Source: Anthocerotibacter panamensis C109
GTDB taxonomy: Bacteria; Cyanobacteriota; Cyanobacteriia; Gloeobacterales; Anthocerotibacteraceae
Direction of reading: 5' to 3'
Length of the DNA: 64,000 nt
NCBI RefSeq assembly: GCF_018389385.1
Contig: NZ_CP062698.1
Location: forward strand, 3,380,667-3,444,666
Shown: positions 1 through 9,500 of the stretch, in pieces
Layout of the letters: the number at the start of each line of letters is the position of its first letter
Position numbering within the stretch: position 1 is the stretch's first letter
Program-made: the position numbers and the translations under genes
The notes under the pieces: model-generated
Databases searched by the model: none
The model's input: only the letters and a program-made list of their open reading frames with translations
Told to the model about the DNA's origin: nothing

Positions 1-33
1 GTAGCATTATATGGAACAAACTGTGTTGTTTTA

Positions 34-957
34 ATGAAGTTTGATCCTGAAGACCGGGGTTTTCTCGCGACCGAGCATCGCCATCCAGAGAGTCGGCATC
101 TAGAGCAGATGAGCCCCCACGAGCTAGTCTTGCTGATGAATCGAGAAGACCAACGGGTGGTAGAAGCTGTGGCTCAGGAGGCAGGGGCAATCGCACAAGC
201 CATTGAGCGGATTAGTGAACGGATGCGCTCAGGCGGGCGGCTGATCTATGTGGGGGCAGGGACTAGTGGTCGCCTGGGGGTCCTAGATGCGGCAGAGTGT
301 CCGCCTACTTTCTGCACTGACCCCCAGCAGGTCCAGGGCGTTATCGCTGGAGGGATAGGAGCCTTGACCCGGAGTATAGAGGGGGCTGAGGATGACCCCC
401 AAGCAGGTCAGACCGCTATGGTGGCCCTCGATCTCCAGACCTCTGACGCCGTGCTGGGTATTGCCAGTGGTGGCACGACCCCCTATGTGCATGGGGCGCT
501 CCAAGAAGCCCAGGGGCGAGGAGCCCTCACCCTCTTCTTTGCCTGCGTTCCGATAACCCAGGTCCCTGCCCGCTACGATGTCGAGATTCGTCCTTTGGTC
601 GGGCCGGAGATCTTGACTGGCTCCACCCGTCTTAAATGCGGGACTGCTACCAAAATGGTGCTGAACACAATCTCCACCGGAGTCATGGCGCAGCTAGGCA
701 AAGTCTATGACAACTTCATGGTGGATGTCGCAGTCACCAACCGCAAGCTCCATGACCGCGCCGTGCGTATGCTAGGGCAACTCACTGGACAGGAGCGACC
801 TTATTGCGAAGAACTTTTGGTGCACGCTAAGAATCAAGTCAAACTTGCCCTGGTCATGCATAAGCAACACCTGGATGTAGAGGATGCCCAACAGTGGCTT
901 CAGATGCGAGGAGGCTCCCTGACGGATTTGGCGTCCCCTCACTCCAGAAGCCGTTAA
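34..957 (+). CDS. murQ: N-acetylmuramic acid 6-phosphate etherase (MurQ)
   Basis: Cleaves the D-lactyl ether of MurNAc-6-phosphate to give GlcNAc-6-phosphate in cytoplasmic recycling of peptidoglycan sugars. The 307-residue protein has the normal family length. Its SIS sugar-isomerase fold is seen in the segment GRLIYVGAGTSGRLGVLDA (about residues 68-87), followed by AAECPPTF with the conserved acidic residue. A second conserved block, LTGSTRLKCGTATK, lies near residue 195, and the C-terminal helix resembles the usual AGGSLR-type tail. The ATG at 34 has no obvious Shine-Dalgarno sequence and upstream sequence is cut by the window edge, so an earlier start cannot be excluded. No other recycling gene is next to it. 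The assignment is by family motif and is secure. Confidence 0.93.
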   Translation: MKFDPEDRGFLATEHRHPESRHLEQMSPHELVLLMNREDQRVVEAVAQEAGAIAQAIERISERMRSGGRLIYVGAGTSGRLGVLDAAECPPTFCTDPQQVQGVIAGGIGALTRSIEGAEDDPQAGQTAMVALDLQTSDAVLGIASGGTTPYVHGALQEAQGRGALTLFFACVPITQVPARYDVEIRPLVGPEILTGSTRLKCGTATKMVLNTISTGVMAQLGKVYDNFMVDVAVTNRKLHDRAVRMLGQLTGQERPYCEELLVHAKNQVKLALVMHKQHLDVEDAQQWLQMRGGSLTDLASPHSRSR

Positions 958-1651
958 AAATCTCCCACGCACCTGCTTGGTATTCTCCTGCCCTCCTGCC
1001 ACATACTTCATTGGGCTTTGGGCTGGGCACGATTTGACTGGAGATTGAGCGTGATTAGAGACAGTACCTCAATGGCATAGGAATCGAATCCTATAACAGC
1101 CAAATTTGCCAAAGAACACGATACTACCGATACATGTCATCATGCCTGACGACTAGAGCCAACGGCTACAGTGACCTATGTCCCCTATAGAGCATTTACT
1201 TTAGAGAAGAACTGCTTGATGTGTCCATGGCGGTTGAATAACTTTTCTGCTGGCATAGCATTCACCTACAAAGTGATAGGACACAGGTCCCGTGCGGTGT
1301 AAGGAAATGGCTATAGGGTTTTGGGGAGCCAATAAACCGTCTAGAGGGACTCTTTTAGATCGTCTAGTGCGTGATAAACGGAGGCGTTGGGTATTTAAGT
1401 TCTACCTCCTCAGTCAGGCTTGATTAGCCTTACCTTTAGAAGACCTTCTTCAGTTGGGGCTATGTGCATGATCGGGCTGAGTGTACCTACTGCAAACTCT
1501 ATGGTGAAGCAGTAGAACAAAGTATGTCTACTGCTTAGTCAGCATTAAAGCTTGGTACGGCGAACCCTTCCTTCCCAAGAGTAGTTACAAATATCTTTAA
1601 TTGTGGCTCAGTTTATGTTAACTATAGATAGAACCATACGAGAGGCACATA
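958..1651. other. 694-bp gap without a recognisable gene
   Basis: Between murQ and the cyAbrB gene both strands are broken by frequent stops. Short open stretches exist on the plus strand (for example about 1310-1423 and 1447-1539) but none has a start with a ribosome site or a sequence I recognise. It may hold decayed gene remnants; I see nothing I can name. Confidence 0.4.
1641..1645 (+). promoter_or_regulatory. Shine-Dalgarno AGAGG of the cyAbrB gene
   Basis: AGAGG lies six bases before the ATG at 1652 and fixes that start. Confidence 0.6.
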
Positions 1652-2041
1652 ATGGGCGAGGTAGCTTTGACAGGGCGAGAACTATTAAAGAAAGTCGCTG
1701 AACTCTCGGCAACATCCAGTAAGAAAGAGATTGCTCGATCTGCTGGTTACGTCACCGTCAGCAAGTCAGGCAAAGAACGTGTCAATCTAGCCAAGTTTAT
1801 GAGTGCCCTGCTGGCAGCCAAGGGCGTTTCTATGAACGGTGAATCGGCCTCAACTCGGGGAGGCAGAAGTGCAGGCTATCGGGTTCAGGTCCAAAAAAAT
1901 GGCAATTTGCTCGTGGGCGCAGCCTACACTCGTGAGATGGGTCTGGAGCCAGGGACGGAGTTTGTGATCACGCTTGGGCGCAAACACATCAAACTGGTCA
2001 AGATCAATCTGAACGGACAGGTTGAAGACTCTGGGGATTAG
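1652..2041 (+). CDS. AbrB-family transcriptional regulator (cyAbrB)
   Basis: A 129-residue cyanobacterial AbrB-like DNA-binding protein. The family has a conserved N-terminal part (TGRELLKKVAEL, then SKKEIARSAGYV) and a C-terminal swapped-hairpin AbrB-like domain, seen here as GYRVQVQKNGNLLVGAAYT and PGTEFVITLGRKHIKLVKI. Characterised members (cyAbrB1 and cyAbrB2 of Synechocystis) act as global regulators of carbon/nitrogen balance and hydrogenase genes; which paralogue this is cannot be settled here. It stands alone, with a long noncoding stretch upstream and a relic downstream, so it is probably transcribed on its own. Confidence 0.88.
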   Translation: MGEVALTGRELLKKVAELSATSSKKEIARSAGYVTVSKSGKERVNLAKFMSALLAAKGVSMNGESASTRGGRSAGYRVQVQKNGNLLVGAAYTREMGLEPGTEFVITLGRKHIKLVKINLNGQVEDSGD

Positions 2042-2222
2042 GACTGAGCACTGGTTGGATAGGTCGCAAGACAACGAGGTGCTTGGGCTACAAGCTGTGG
2101 CTAAAGTGTTTTTTGGTATAAGAATCTTTGTACTTCCAGGTATCCAGTGACGCTGGTTACGCTTTAGGTTGTACTGCTGCTGTGACAGACTTCCCGGTAC
2201 TCCCCGCCGCTAGTGCCCGTAG

Positions 2223-2402
2223 ACCCTCGACCAGTTTGTAGGCCAAGATCACCTTATAGGCGTAGGGCATTTGCTGCGACGGACCATTGAAGCGGTAACG
2301 CTCCTCGCGGGACCACCCGGAACCGGCAAAACAACTTTGGCTCGGGTCATTGCCCAGACGACCCGAGCCTATTTCATAGCGATCAACTTTCATCGCTATT
2401 AA
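2223..2402 (+). pseudogene. N-terminal relic of a RarA/MgsA AAA+ ATPase
   Basis: Reading the plus strand from 2223 gives [19 protein letters not shown], then [17 protein letters not shown] and [12 protein letters not shown], ending in a stop at 2400-2402. This matches the start of replication-associated recombination protein A: the P-R-T-L-x-E/Q-F-V-G-Q-x-H-L box, then the Walker A motif GPPGTGKT and the T-R-A-x-F block. The normal protein is over 400 residues; here only about 60 remain. Two stops break the frame just upstream, and everything after the Walker A region is missing. It is a decayed fragment, not a gene. The minus-strand open frame over the same bases is its shadow. Confidence 0.72.
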
Positions 2403-2438
2403 CGTTGGAGCGATTTTCATCAAGCACTGCTGTGACCT

Positions 2439-2882
2439 CTAACTCACGCAGCGCTTGTCGATGCGCCGTAAAGGGATGGGAGCGAAAGAGTGCCCCATGC
2501 GTGTGCTGGAGTAGGAGTAGTTGGCTTCTAAAGAAGGTTGTGGTCTGGATGGAGTATGGCTCAAGTCTTCAAGCATCTCGACCCCGAGGGCTTGTTTGAG
2601 GAGGTCCAGCCCCCGTTGAATTTCAGCCACTCCCGTATCCCGTACGTCTGGAATTTTGGAGGGGGGCTCGAAAGATTGGGCTTTGTTCAATCCTTCCTCC
2701 AGAACCGTCAGCGCCGCGGCTACATCAGCGGCAGCGCCCACTAAGGGTTGGTGCCCCCGGTCCGCTGTCCGGGCAATGCGCTCTGCCAGCCGTGTCGGGA
2801 TGCGGGCTAGTTTGGTTGGCTCTTTATATTTGCCGGACCCCCGTGGACGCCCCGCTCCTGTCCGTTTTCCACCCCGCGCCAT
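2439..2882 (-). CDS. Hypothetical protein with basic N-terminus (GGKRTGAGRP)
   Basis: A 147-residue protein of unknown function. The first 35 residues are strongly basic and glycine-rich (ARGGKRTGAGRPRGSGKYKE, then PTKLARIPTRLAERI), a pattern common in small DNA-associated proteins of cyanobacteria; the rest is helical with a low-complexity tail. I place the start at the ATG at 2882 because GAGGGAGGGA stands directly before it; an in-frame TTG at 2897 would give five more residues but lies inside that ribosome site. It is divergent from clpP and points toward the rarA relic. A role in DNA binding is only inferred from composition. Confidence 0.55.
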   Translation of the reverse strand: MARGGKRTGAGRPRGSGKYKEPTKLARIPTRLAERIARTADRGHQPLVGAAADVAAALTVLEEGLNKAQSFEPPSKIPDVRDTGVAEIQRGLDLLKQALGVEMLEDLSHTPSRPQPSLEANYSYSSTRMGHSFAPIPLRRIDKRCVS

Positions 2883-3178
2883 AGGTCCCTCCCTCAAGCA
2901 GCTAACTTATCGGAGTATTTTGATGTTCTTAGATTATTACGCACAAAATTCACCCGCTACTACACTTTGGATACTCTGCTGACAAGTTTGATTTTTATCT
3001 ACATAAATCAAAGTCTTTTATCCAAAGTAACTAATTTTAAGATTGTCGTTTACAGGAATCAAAATTAACTCAAAATATAACTTTTCAAGGGTTGATAAAT
3101 ATGTTAGATTGATTTCAGTTAAGTTTTCTTAGTTGCTCTGATTAACTTCAAGGGCAAGGGGCCATGGTTTCTAAATTT
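2883..3178. other. AT-rich gap holding the clpP control region
   Basis: About 300 bases, markedly AT-rich, between two divergent genes. No open frame is supported. It presumably contains promoters for both neighbours, but I could not fix a convincing pair of -35 and -10 boxes. Confidence 0.4.
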
Positions 3179-3190
3179 AGGAGGAAGGAC

Positions 3191-3868
3191 ATGTCCATGA
3201 TCTTTGACCAGAAGGGGAAGCCGATTCAGGGAGTTATCCCAATGGTGGTGGAACAATCTTCGCGGGGAGAGCGTTCCTTTGATATTTTTTCGCGTATTCT
3301 TCGAGAGCGAATTGTCTTTTTAGGTACAGCAGTTGACGATAGCGTAGCTAATTTGATCGTTGCCCAATTGCTCTATCTAGAAGCTGAAGACCCCGACAAG
3401 GACATCGCGCTCTATATCAACTCCCCCGGTGGGTCGGTGAGCGCCGGGATGGCAATTTACGACACCATGAAGCATATCCGTGCCGATGTCTCAACGATTT
3501 GTCTAGGTTTGGCTGCTTCGATGGGAGCCTTTTTGCTCTCGGGGGGGACCAAGGGGAAGCGCTACAGCCTACCCCATTCCCGGATTATGATCCATCAACC
3601 CTCGGGCGGGGCGCAGGGACAGGCCATCGACATCGAGATCATGGCTCGGGAGATCCTCTTTCAGAAGCAACTGCTCAACCGCTTGCTTGCCGAACATACT
3701 GGGCAGCCGCTGGAGCGCATCGAACGCGACAGCGACCGGGATTTCTTTATGTCTGCTGCTGAAGCACAAACCTATGGGCTAATAGACCAGGTCATCCCCC
3801 AGCGTCCGCCTTCTAGCCTAAATTCCAACCTCAGTAACGGCTACCATCCCAATGGCTACCTCAAGTGA
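3191..3868 (+). CDS. clpP: ATP-dependent Clp protease proteolytic subunit (ClpP)
   Basis: The serine peptidase of the Clp complex; two seven-membered rings form the chamber into which ClpA/C/X feed unfolded proteins. All triad residues are present, so this is an active ClpP and not the inactive ClpR: Ser110 in GLAASMGAF, His135 in MIHQPSGG and Asp184 in ERDSDRDFF (numbered from the start used here). I chose the ATG at 3191 because AGGAGGAAGG at 3179-3188 stands before it. An upstream in-frame ATG at 3164 would add nine residues (MVSKFRRKD) with a weaker ribosome site. The tail after DQVIP is Ser/Asn-rich and longer than usual. It precedes an EF-G-like gene 143 bases downstream. Confidence 0.95.
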   Translation: MSMIFDQKGKPIQGVIPMVVEQSSRGERSFDIFSRILRERIVFLGTAVDDSVANLIVAQLLYLEAEDPDKDIALYINSPGGSVSAGMAIYDTMKHIRADVSTICLGLAASMGAFLLSGGTKGKRYSLPHSRIMIHQPSGGAQGQAIDIEIMAREILFQKQLLNRLLAEHTGQPLERIERDSDRDFFMSAAEAQTYGLIDQVIPQRPPSSLNSNLSNGYHPNGYLK

Positions 3869-4011
3869 ATTTTTCTAGAACTTTCTTAAGAGAGGTTACA
3901 ACCCTGCACTGTATTCCAGGAAACATAGTAGCGTCAAAAAATAACCCTCGTTCGCTGGCGAGGTCCGGCAGGGGGTCTCGCTTTCGCCCACCGTTTTAGA
4001 GGGCATCACCA

Positions 4012-6042
4012 ATGCACGAAAACGATCCTTCCGGCTCCTGTACCGTCGCCCTAGTGGGACCCTACTTGAGCGGTAAAACGACGCTTTTGGAGAGCCTGCT
4101 CTATGTGACAGGTGCAACTTCGCGCAAAGGACGCATCCAAGATGGCAATACCGTCGGCGACAGCGCCCCGGAAGCCCGTGAACGCCAGATGAGTGTCGAA
4201 GTCAGCGCCGCAAGTACGGTCTTTGAGGGCCGGTACTTTACCTTTTTAGACTGTCCCGGTTCGGTGGAATTTGCCCAGGAGATGTACAACGCCCTTGTGG
4301 GGGTAGACGCAGCCGTGGTGGTCTGTGAGCCCGACCCAGAGCGTGTTTTACTCTTAGCGCCCCTGTTCAAGTTCCTGGACGATTGGTCGGTCCCGCATCT
4401 GCTCTTTATCAACAAGCTCGACCGAGCCGACGGCAACCTGCGCGGAGTCCTCCAGGCTCTGCGCTCTGTCTGCTCCCGGCCTTTGGTTCTGCAACAGTAT
4501 CCAATTACAGGGGCAAGCGGTCCCGTGGGCTTTATCGATCTGGTCACTGAACAGGCTTATCAGTACCGTCCTGGCGCCTCTGCCGTTCCTGTGCCCCTGC
4601 CCGAACCCCTGCGCGAAGAAGAGCACCGCGCCCGCATCGAAATGTTGGAGACGCTAGCGGATTTCGATGACCATTTGCTCGAAGAACTGCTGGAAGAAAC
4701 CGAGCCTCCCCGAGCAGAAATCCTGCACGACCTCCAGAATGAGTTGGCGGAGGATTTGATTGTCCCGGTCTTTTTGGGCATGGCGGACCAGGATTTTGGC
4801 GTGCGCCCCCTCTTGGGTGCCCTCGTCGCCGAAGCTCCAGAGAGCCGCACCACCACACTGCGTCGGGGGATCGATCCCGAGTCCTTCTTGGCGCAGGTGC
4901 TCAAGACCTACCTGACGCCTCAGGGCGGGAAGCTCTCGCTGGTCCGGGTCTGGGGATCGGTCTTGGAGGATGGAAGCACACTCGATGGCGTCCGCATCGG
5001 GGGCATCTATCGGCTCTCTGGCGCGCAACAGACTGCGCTCCCCCGCGCTCAGGCTGGGGATGTGGTAGCCCTGGCGCGTTTGGAAGGTGTCAAGACTGGT
5101 GACACCTTGGGTAGAACTTCCGCTCCCTTGCCTACCGCCGAGCGCCTGAGCCCAGTCTTTGGGCTGGCTATAAGCTCCGAGAAGCGCAGCGACGAGGTCA
5201 AACTCAGCACCGCACTGGCCAAACTTCTAGAAGAAGACCCCGCCCTTGCTTGGGAGCAAGAGCCGGACACCCGTGAAGTCCTGCTCTGGGGGCAAGGGGA
5301 GATCCATCTTCAGGTCACACTCGACCGGCTCAAGCGCAAGTACAATCTGCCCCTTGTCAGCCGCACGCCTCAAGTCCCCTACAAAGAAACCATTCGCAAG
5401 ACTACGAATAGCCATGGTCGCTACAAACATCAGACCGGGGGGCATGGACAATTTGGGGATGTTTATCTGGACCTCCAGCCGCTCCCCCGAGGCAGTGGCT
5501 TCCGTTTTGCGGAGACGATTGTGGGCGGGGCGGTCCCCCGGCAGTACATTCCGGGGGTCGAGGTGGGAGTGCGCGAATTTCTGGAGCAGGGTCCCTTGGG
5601 CTATCCGGTCGTGGACTTGGCCGTCACCCTGACCCATGGTTCCTTTCACACGGTGGATAGTTCTGAACAAGCCTTTAAACAAGCCGCCCGGATCGCGATG
5701 CAGGAAGGGCTTCCTCGCTGTGAGCCGGTGCTCTTGGAGCCTATCTTGGGAGTCGAAATTGCTGTCCCGAATGCCTTCACTGCGAGTGTCCTACGTCTTT
5801 TGACTGGACGGCGTGGGCAAATTTTGGGGTACGAACCTAAACCTAATTGGAACGGTTGGGACACAGTGATCGCTCACTTGCCTCAGGCGCAGATGCAGGA
5901 CTTCATTGTCGAGTTGCGCTCGCTCACTTTGGGCGTGGGCTTTTTCCGGTGGCACTACGACCATCTCCAGGAAGTTCCCGAGAAGCGGGGTGAGACGATG
6001 GCTGTGGGGCACCGTAGCACAGCTACCGGTCGCCCGCGTTAG
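4012..6042 (+). CDS. EF-G-like translational GTPase
   Basis: A 676-residue paralogue of elongation factor G. The domain order is GTPase (about 1-270), beta-barrel domain II (about 290-380), then domains III-V, with the domain IV block HGRYKHQTGGHGQFGDVYLD near residue 470. G1 is GPYLSGKTT (16-24), G3 is DCPGS and G4 is NKLD. In true EF-G and EF-Tu the G3 motif is DTPGH, whose His drives ribosome-stimulated GTP hydrolysis; here it is Ser, as I recall for a side family of EF-G-like proteins in other bacteria. It is therefore unlikely to be the main translocase; its role is unknown. It follows clpP on the same strand. Confidence 0.85.
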   Translation: MHENDPSGSCTVALVGPYLSGKTTLLESLLYVTGATSRKGRIQDGNTVGDSAPEARERQMSVEVSAASTVFEGRYFTFLDCPGSVEFAQEMYNALVGVDAAVVVCEPDPERVLLLAPLFKFLDDWSVPHLLFINKLDRADGNLRGVLQALRSVCSRPLVLQQYPITGASGPVGFIDLVTEQAYQYRPGASAVPVPLPEPLREEEHRARIEMLETLADFDDHLLEELLEETEPPRAEILHDLQNELAEDLIVPVFLGMADQDFGVRPLLGALVAEAPESRTTTLRRGIDPESFLAQVLKTYLTPQGGKLSLVRVWGSVLEDGSTLDGVRIGGIYRLSGAQQTALPRAQAGDVVALARLEGVKTGDTLGRTSAPLPTAERLSPVFGLAISSEKRSDEVKLSTALAKLLEEDPALAWEQEPDTREVLLWGQGEIHLQVTLDRLKRKYNLPLVSRTPQVPYKETIRKTTNSHGRYKHQTGGHGQFGDVYLDLQPLPRGSGFRFAETIVGGAVPRQYIPGVEVGVREFLEQGPLGYPVVDLAVTLTHGSFHTVDSSEQAFKQAARIAMQEGLPRCEPVLLEPILGVEIAVPNAFTASVLRLLTGRRGQILGYEPKPNWNGWDTVIAHLPQAQMQDFIVELRSLTLGVGFFRWHYDHLQEVPEKRGETMAVGHRSTATGRPR

Positions 6043-6046
6043 CTGC

Positions 6047-6310
6047 CTAGACGATATAGCGGGTCACGTCCTCGCCGCAGCAGTCCGCTAAATAACATAG
6101 TGCTTTGAAACGCAGTCCCACCAACTGTTCGTAGAAGGGATTCAGGGTACAGAGGGCCGGGATGTGGAAGAGGGTGCGCTGAAAAAGGACGACATCGCGC
6201 TCAAAAGGACAGGTGGAAGGGATCAGACTACAGAGCAGATGTGCTAAACGCGGATTTTCAACAGGCAAATTATCCAGCCAGTTTTGGAGTGGCCTAAGCA
6301 ATTTTTTCAT
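6047..6310 (-). CDS. Mo-dependent nitrogenase C-terminal domain protein (Mo-nitro_C)
   Basis: An 87-residue protein that is almost entirely one Mo-nitro_C domain: PLQNWLDNLPV, then LIPSTCPFERD, TLFHIPALCTLNPFYEQLVG and LRFKALCYLADCCGED. The family is found throughout cyanobacteria, including strains without nitrogenase, so despite the name it does not imply nitrogen fixation; no nif gene is nearby. Five cysteines (one in TCPFERD, one in ALCTLNP, one in ALCY and the pair DCC) could bind metal, but that is conjecture. It converges with the EF-G-like gene, whose stop is only five bases away. Confidence 0.85.
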   Translation of the reverse strand: MKKLLRPLQNWLDNLPVENPRLAHLLCSLIPSTCPFERDVVLFQRTLFHIPALCTLNPFYEQLVGLRFKALCYLADCCGEDVTRYIV

Positions 6311-6511
6311 CGGATGCCATTGAGTTCTTCAAAGTCGGGCGGTTGGACGGAGTCACAACTCGTTACGTGGAGGTGTGTATGGGACACAGACACGTTAGAA
6401 AACGTTACAAACTAATTCTAGATCATAAATTCCCCTAATGGGGGCCTTTAGTTTTTTTTATGGATCCTCTTGGTTCTACGCGGTTGGACTTCCTTTGGCA
6501 GGGTGTTTCTC

Positions 6512-9500
6512 CTATTCCTGCTGTGGGAGGGCTAAGGCGCGGGGGTCTCCCCTGAGGAACATGCCATTCCCTAGCGGCTTCTTGAGGCCCAAAACCTGAG
6601 ATTGCTGGTTGCGCCCGAGGGTGACGCCGATTGTGCGGTCCGCCCGTTCAATCATTGGGCGGCGCAGGGAGACGACGAGGAATTGGGCGGCTTGGGCCTC
6701 CTGTTGCAAGATATGGGCGAGGCGTTCTACGTTCGCGCCATCAAGAAACATATCTACTTCATCAAACGCATAGAAGGGCGAAGGGCGGTAGCGCTGGAGG
6801 GCAAAGATAAAGCTCAGCGCAGTCAGAGATTTTTCGCCCCCGGACATGGACTCCAAGCGGCGGACTTTTTTGCCTTTGGGGTGGGCAACCAAGGTCAAGC
6901 CGCCGCTGAAAGGATGCTCTGGGTCTTCCAATTGCAGATGGCCTTCCCCGTCCGAGAGCCCCGCGAAAATACTCTGGAAATGCCCATTCACCGCTTCAAA
7001 AGCGCCCAAAAAAGCTTCCTGCTTGAGCGTGTCTAGATCCTCGATGCGCAGCAATAATGCAGTGCGCTCTCGGGTGAGGACAGATAGACGCTCACTTAAA
7101 TCCTTGAGGCGCTCCTCGGTCTGGTCGTATTCCTCGATCGCGAGCATATTGACCGGCTCAAGGGCAGTGAGGCGGCGCTGAATCCGCTGGCGCTGCTGCT
7201 GGACTTGCTCTAAGGTCAGCTCTTGCGTAAGGGGCACCTCCTCAAGGGCCGCACAGACTATCTGCTGTTGTAGGATTTGTTCCTGTAGCCCGCCGAGGGC
7301 TGCTTGCTGGGTCTGTTGGCGCTCCTGGAGCTGTTCGGCCTGCCAGTGGATCTCTTGGATCTGGCGGCGGGTGCGCGTGACTGTCTCCTCCCAGTGGTCC
7401 CGTTGGGCCTTGGCTGCCTGGAGCCTCTCCTCCAAGCGGGTCCACTGTTCTTCGACCCGAGCTTGCTGGGTCTGGTGCGCCTGATTTTGTTCTTCCAGGT
7501 GAATCAGATTGGCTTCACAGGTCTGGCTCTGGGTCCGTGCTATCTGGAGTTGTCCGCTCAGGTCGCCCTGGCGCTCTCGGCCTAACTGGAGGCTGGCCTC
7601 GACTTTTTGGAGCTGACTCTCCTGCTGGAAGACCAGGGACTGGAGTTGTTGGCGCTCGCGGTCCTGGTCGTTGACCATCTGCTGGAGGTGCTGCCACTCC
7701 TGGTAGACGCTGTAGGTGGTGAGCCCGCTGAGTTGGTCGCGCGTCTGCGTAAGTTGGTCCTCCAGGGGAGCTAGTTGTACCTGAGCCCGGTCCTGGGCGC
7801 TCCTGTCCTGCTGGTGCTGTTCCAAAAGATGGGCGAGGTGTTGCTGAATCTGGGTGTGCCGGTGGCTCAGGCGTTGAACTTCGCTCTGGAGTTGCTGTTC
7901 ACGGCCTGCACTGTAGAGGCTCTGGCGCTCGGCTTTTTGAACCTCTTGCTGGAGCTGTTGGACTTCGCGCTCCTGGGCCTCCAGTTTGTCGGTCAGGCTC
8001 TGGATCATCCGGTCGAGGTCGCTGAGGCGGGTGCGGTGGCCGGTCAGGGGCTCGGGGGCAGGGGTGCTCCGCCATGCAGAACCAGTGCTACGACTTTGCA
8101 GGAAACCTCCGGTCATCGCCCCGGATTTCTCTAACAGTTCTCCGCCCAATGTAACCATGCGGTAGCGGCCCAGATAGCGGCGGGCGTGCTCTAAAGTGTC
8201 CCAGATCACCGTGTCCCCAAAGACATAGGCAAACACCCGTCGATAGAGCGGGTCGAAGTCCAGGAGTTCCACAGCGTAGCCCACCGCTCCCGGTTCGCGC
8301 AGGGGCGCTAGGGTGTAGGGGTCGCGCAACTGGTTGAGGGGTAAAAAAGTAGCGCGCCCCGCCCGCTGGAGCTTAAGCAGTTCAATGGCCTGGGAAGCCA
8401 CGCCATCGTCTTCCACCACGATATTAAATAGACGGCCTCCAGCCGCAAGCTCCAACGCCAACTGGTACTCAGCGGGGCATTGGGCGAGGTGGACGACCGG
8501 CCCGTGGACTCCGGCGAGACGGGCACGCATGACGGACTGGAGCGCTGTGTGGCCCTCTAATTCTCGGGAGGCTTGCTGGCGGGCTTCGAGTTGGTCAAGT
8601 TCCCGGTGCAAGTGTTGTTGTTCTTTCTCCAAGCGGCGTAGGGTGCTCTTGTCGGTGAGCAGGGCTCCCTGGCGCTCCTTGAGCTGATTGCGCAGTTCCT
8701 CAAAGCCTTGAGCGTGTTGGGCGACGATTTGAGATTGTGCACTCAGAGCTGCTTGCTGGGTCTGATGGTTGGTGCTCAGGAGTTGGCATTCCTGTTCTGA
8801 TTCGCTGATCTGTTGGCGCTGTTGGACCAGACGTTCTGCTAGCCGAGTCAGGGTCTGCTGGAGGGGCGTAAGGGTGGCTTGGAGGTGTTGGAGGTGTTGG
8901 TTGAGTTGGGTCTGTTGCTGAACCCAGGCTTCAGAGGACTGAGAGAGCACGCGCAACTGTTCGCGGTGGCCTTCCAGCCTTTGCTGCTGCTCGGTCAACC
9001 GGACGCGGGTGGCTTCCAAGTGTGCCAAGAGTCGGGTGCGTTCGGTCTGCTGGTGCTCCTGTTGCTGGGCGAGTTTGGTCTCTTCCTGGAGGAGTTGCTG
9101 GACTTGGTCGCGGTTCTTGGCGCGGTTGCGGGTGAGTTCGGTTTGCTGCTGCTGAATCTGCTCGCGGCGCAGACGCAGGGCGGTGATCTCCCCTTGCAGG
9201 GCGATCTGCTCCTCTTCTCCTAACTGTTTGACCTTTTTTTGCCAAAGGCTGAGTTGGGCCTCAGAGCCTGTCAGTTCTTCGTGCTGCTCCTGGGCTTGGG
9301 CATGGCAGGACTGGATCTGTTGGGCAAAATGTTCGATTTGGGTGCGACCTTCAGCCAAACGGGTCTCCAACTGCTGGAGGGTCAGGCGCTCAAGCTGGAT
9401 CTGGAGGCGGTCAAACTGTGTGCGCAGGCTTTTGTATTCCTGGGCTTTGGTCCGCTCTTGGCTGAGCCGCTCGCGGGCTTGCTCCAACTCGGCTGCCACA

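Noticed and set aside
958-1651. Insertion sequence remnant
   Set aside because: The gap looked decayed, but I found no terminal repeats and no transposase motif in any frame.
2157-2423. Minus-strand frame of 88 residues
   Set aside because: It lies opposite the rarA relic, whose plus-strand translation has the conserved Walker A; the minus product has no similarity I recognise.
6047-6310. Evidence for nitrogen fixation
   Set aside because: The Mo-nitro_C domain occurs in non-fixing cyanobacteria and no nif gene is present.
6432-6458. Terminator with T8 run between smc and the Mo-nitro_C gene
   Set aside because: The stem is only CCCC/GGGG and the T-run is on the plus strand, where no transcript is expected to end; both flanking genes are on the minus strand.
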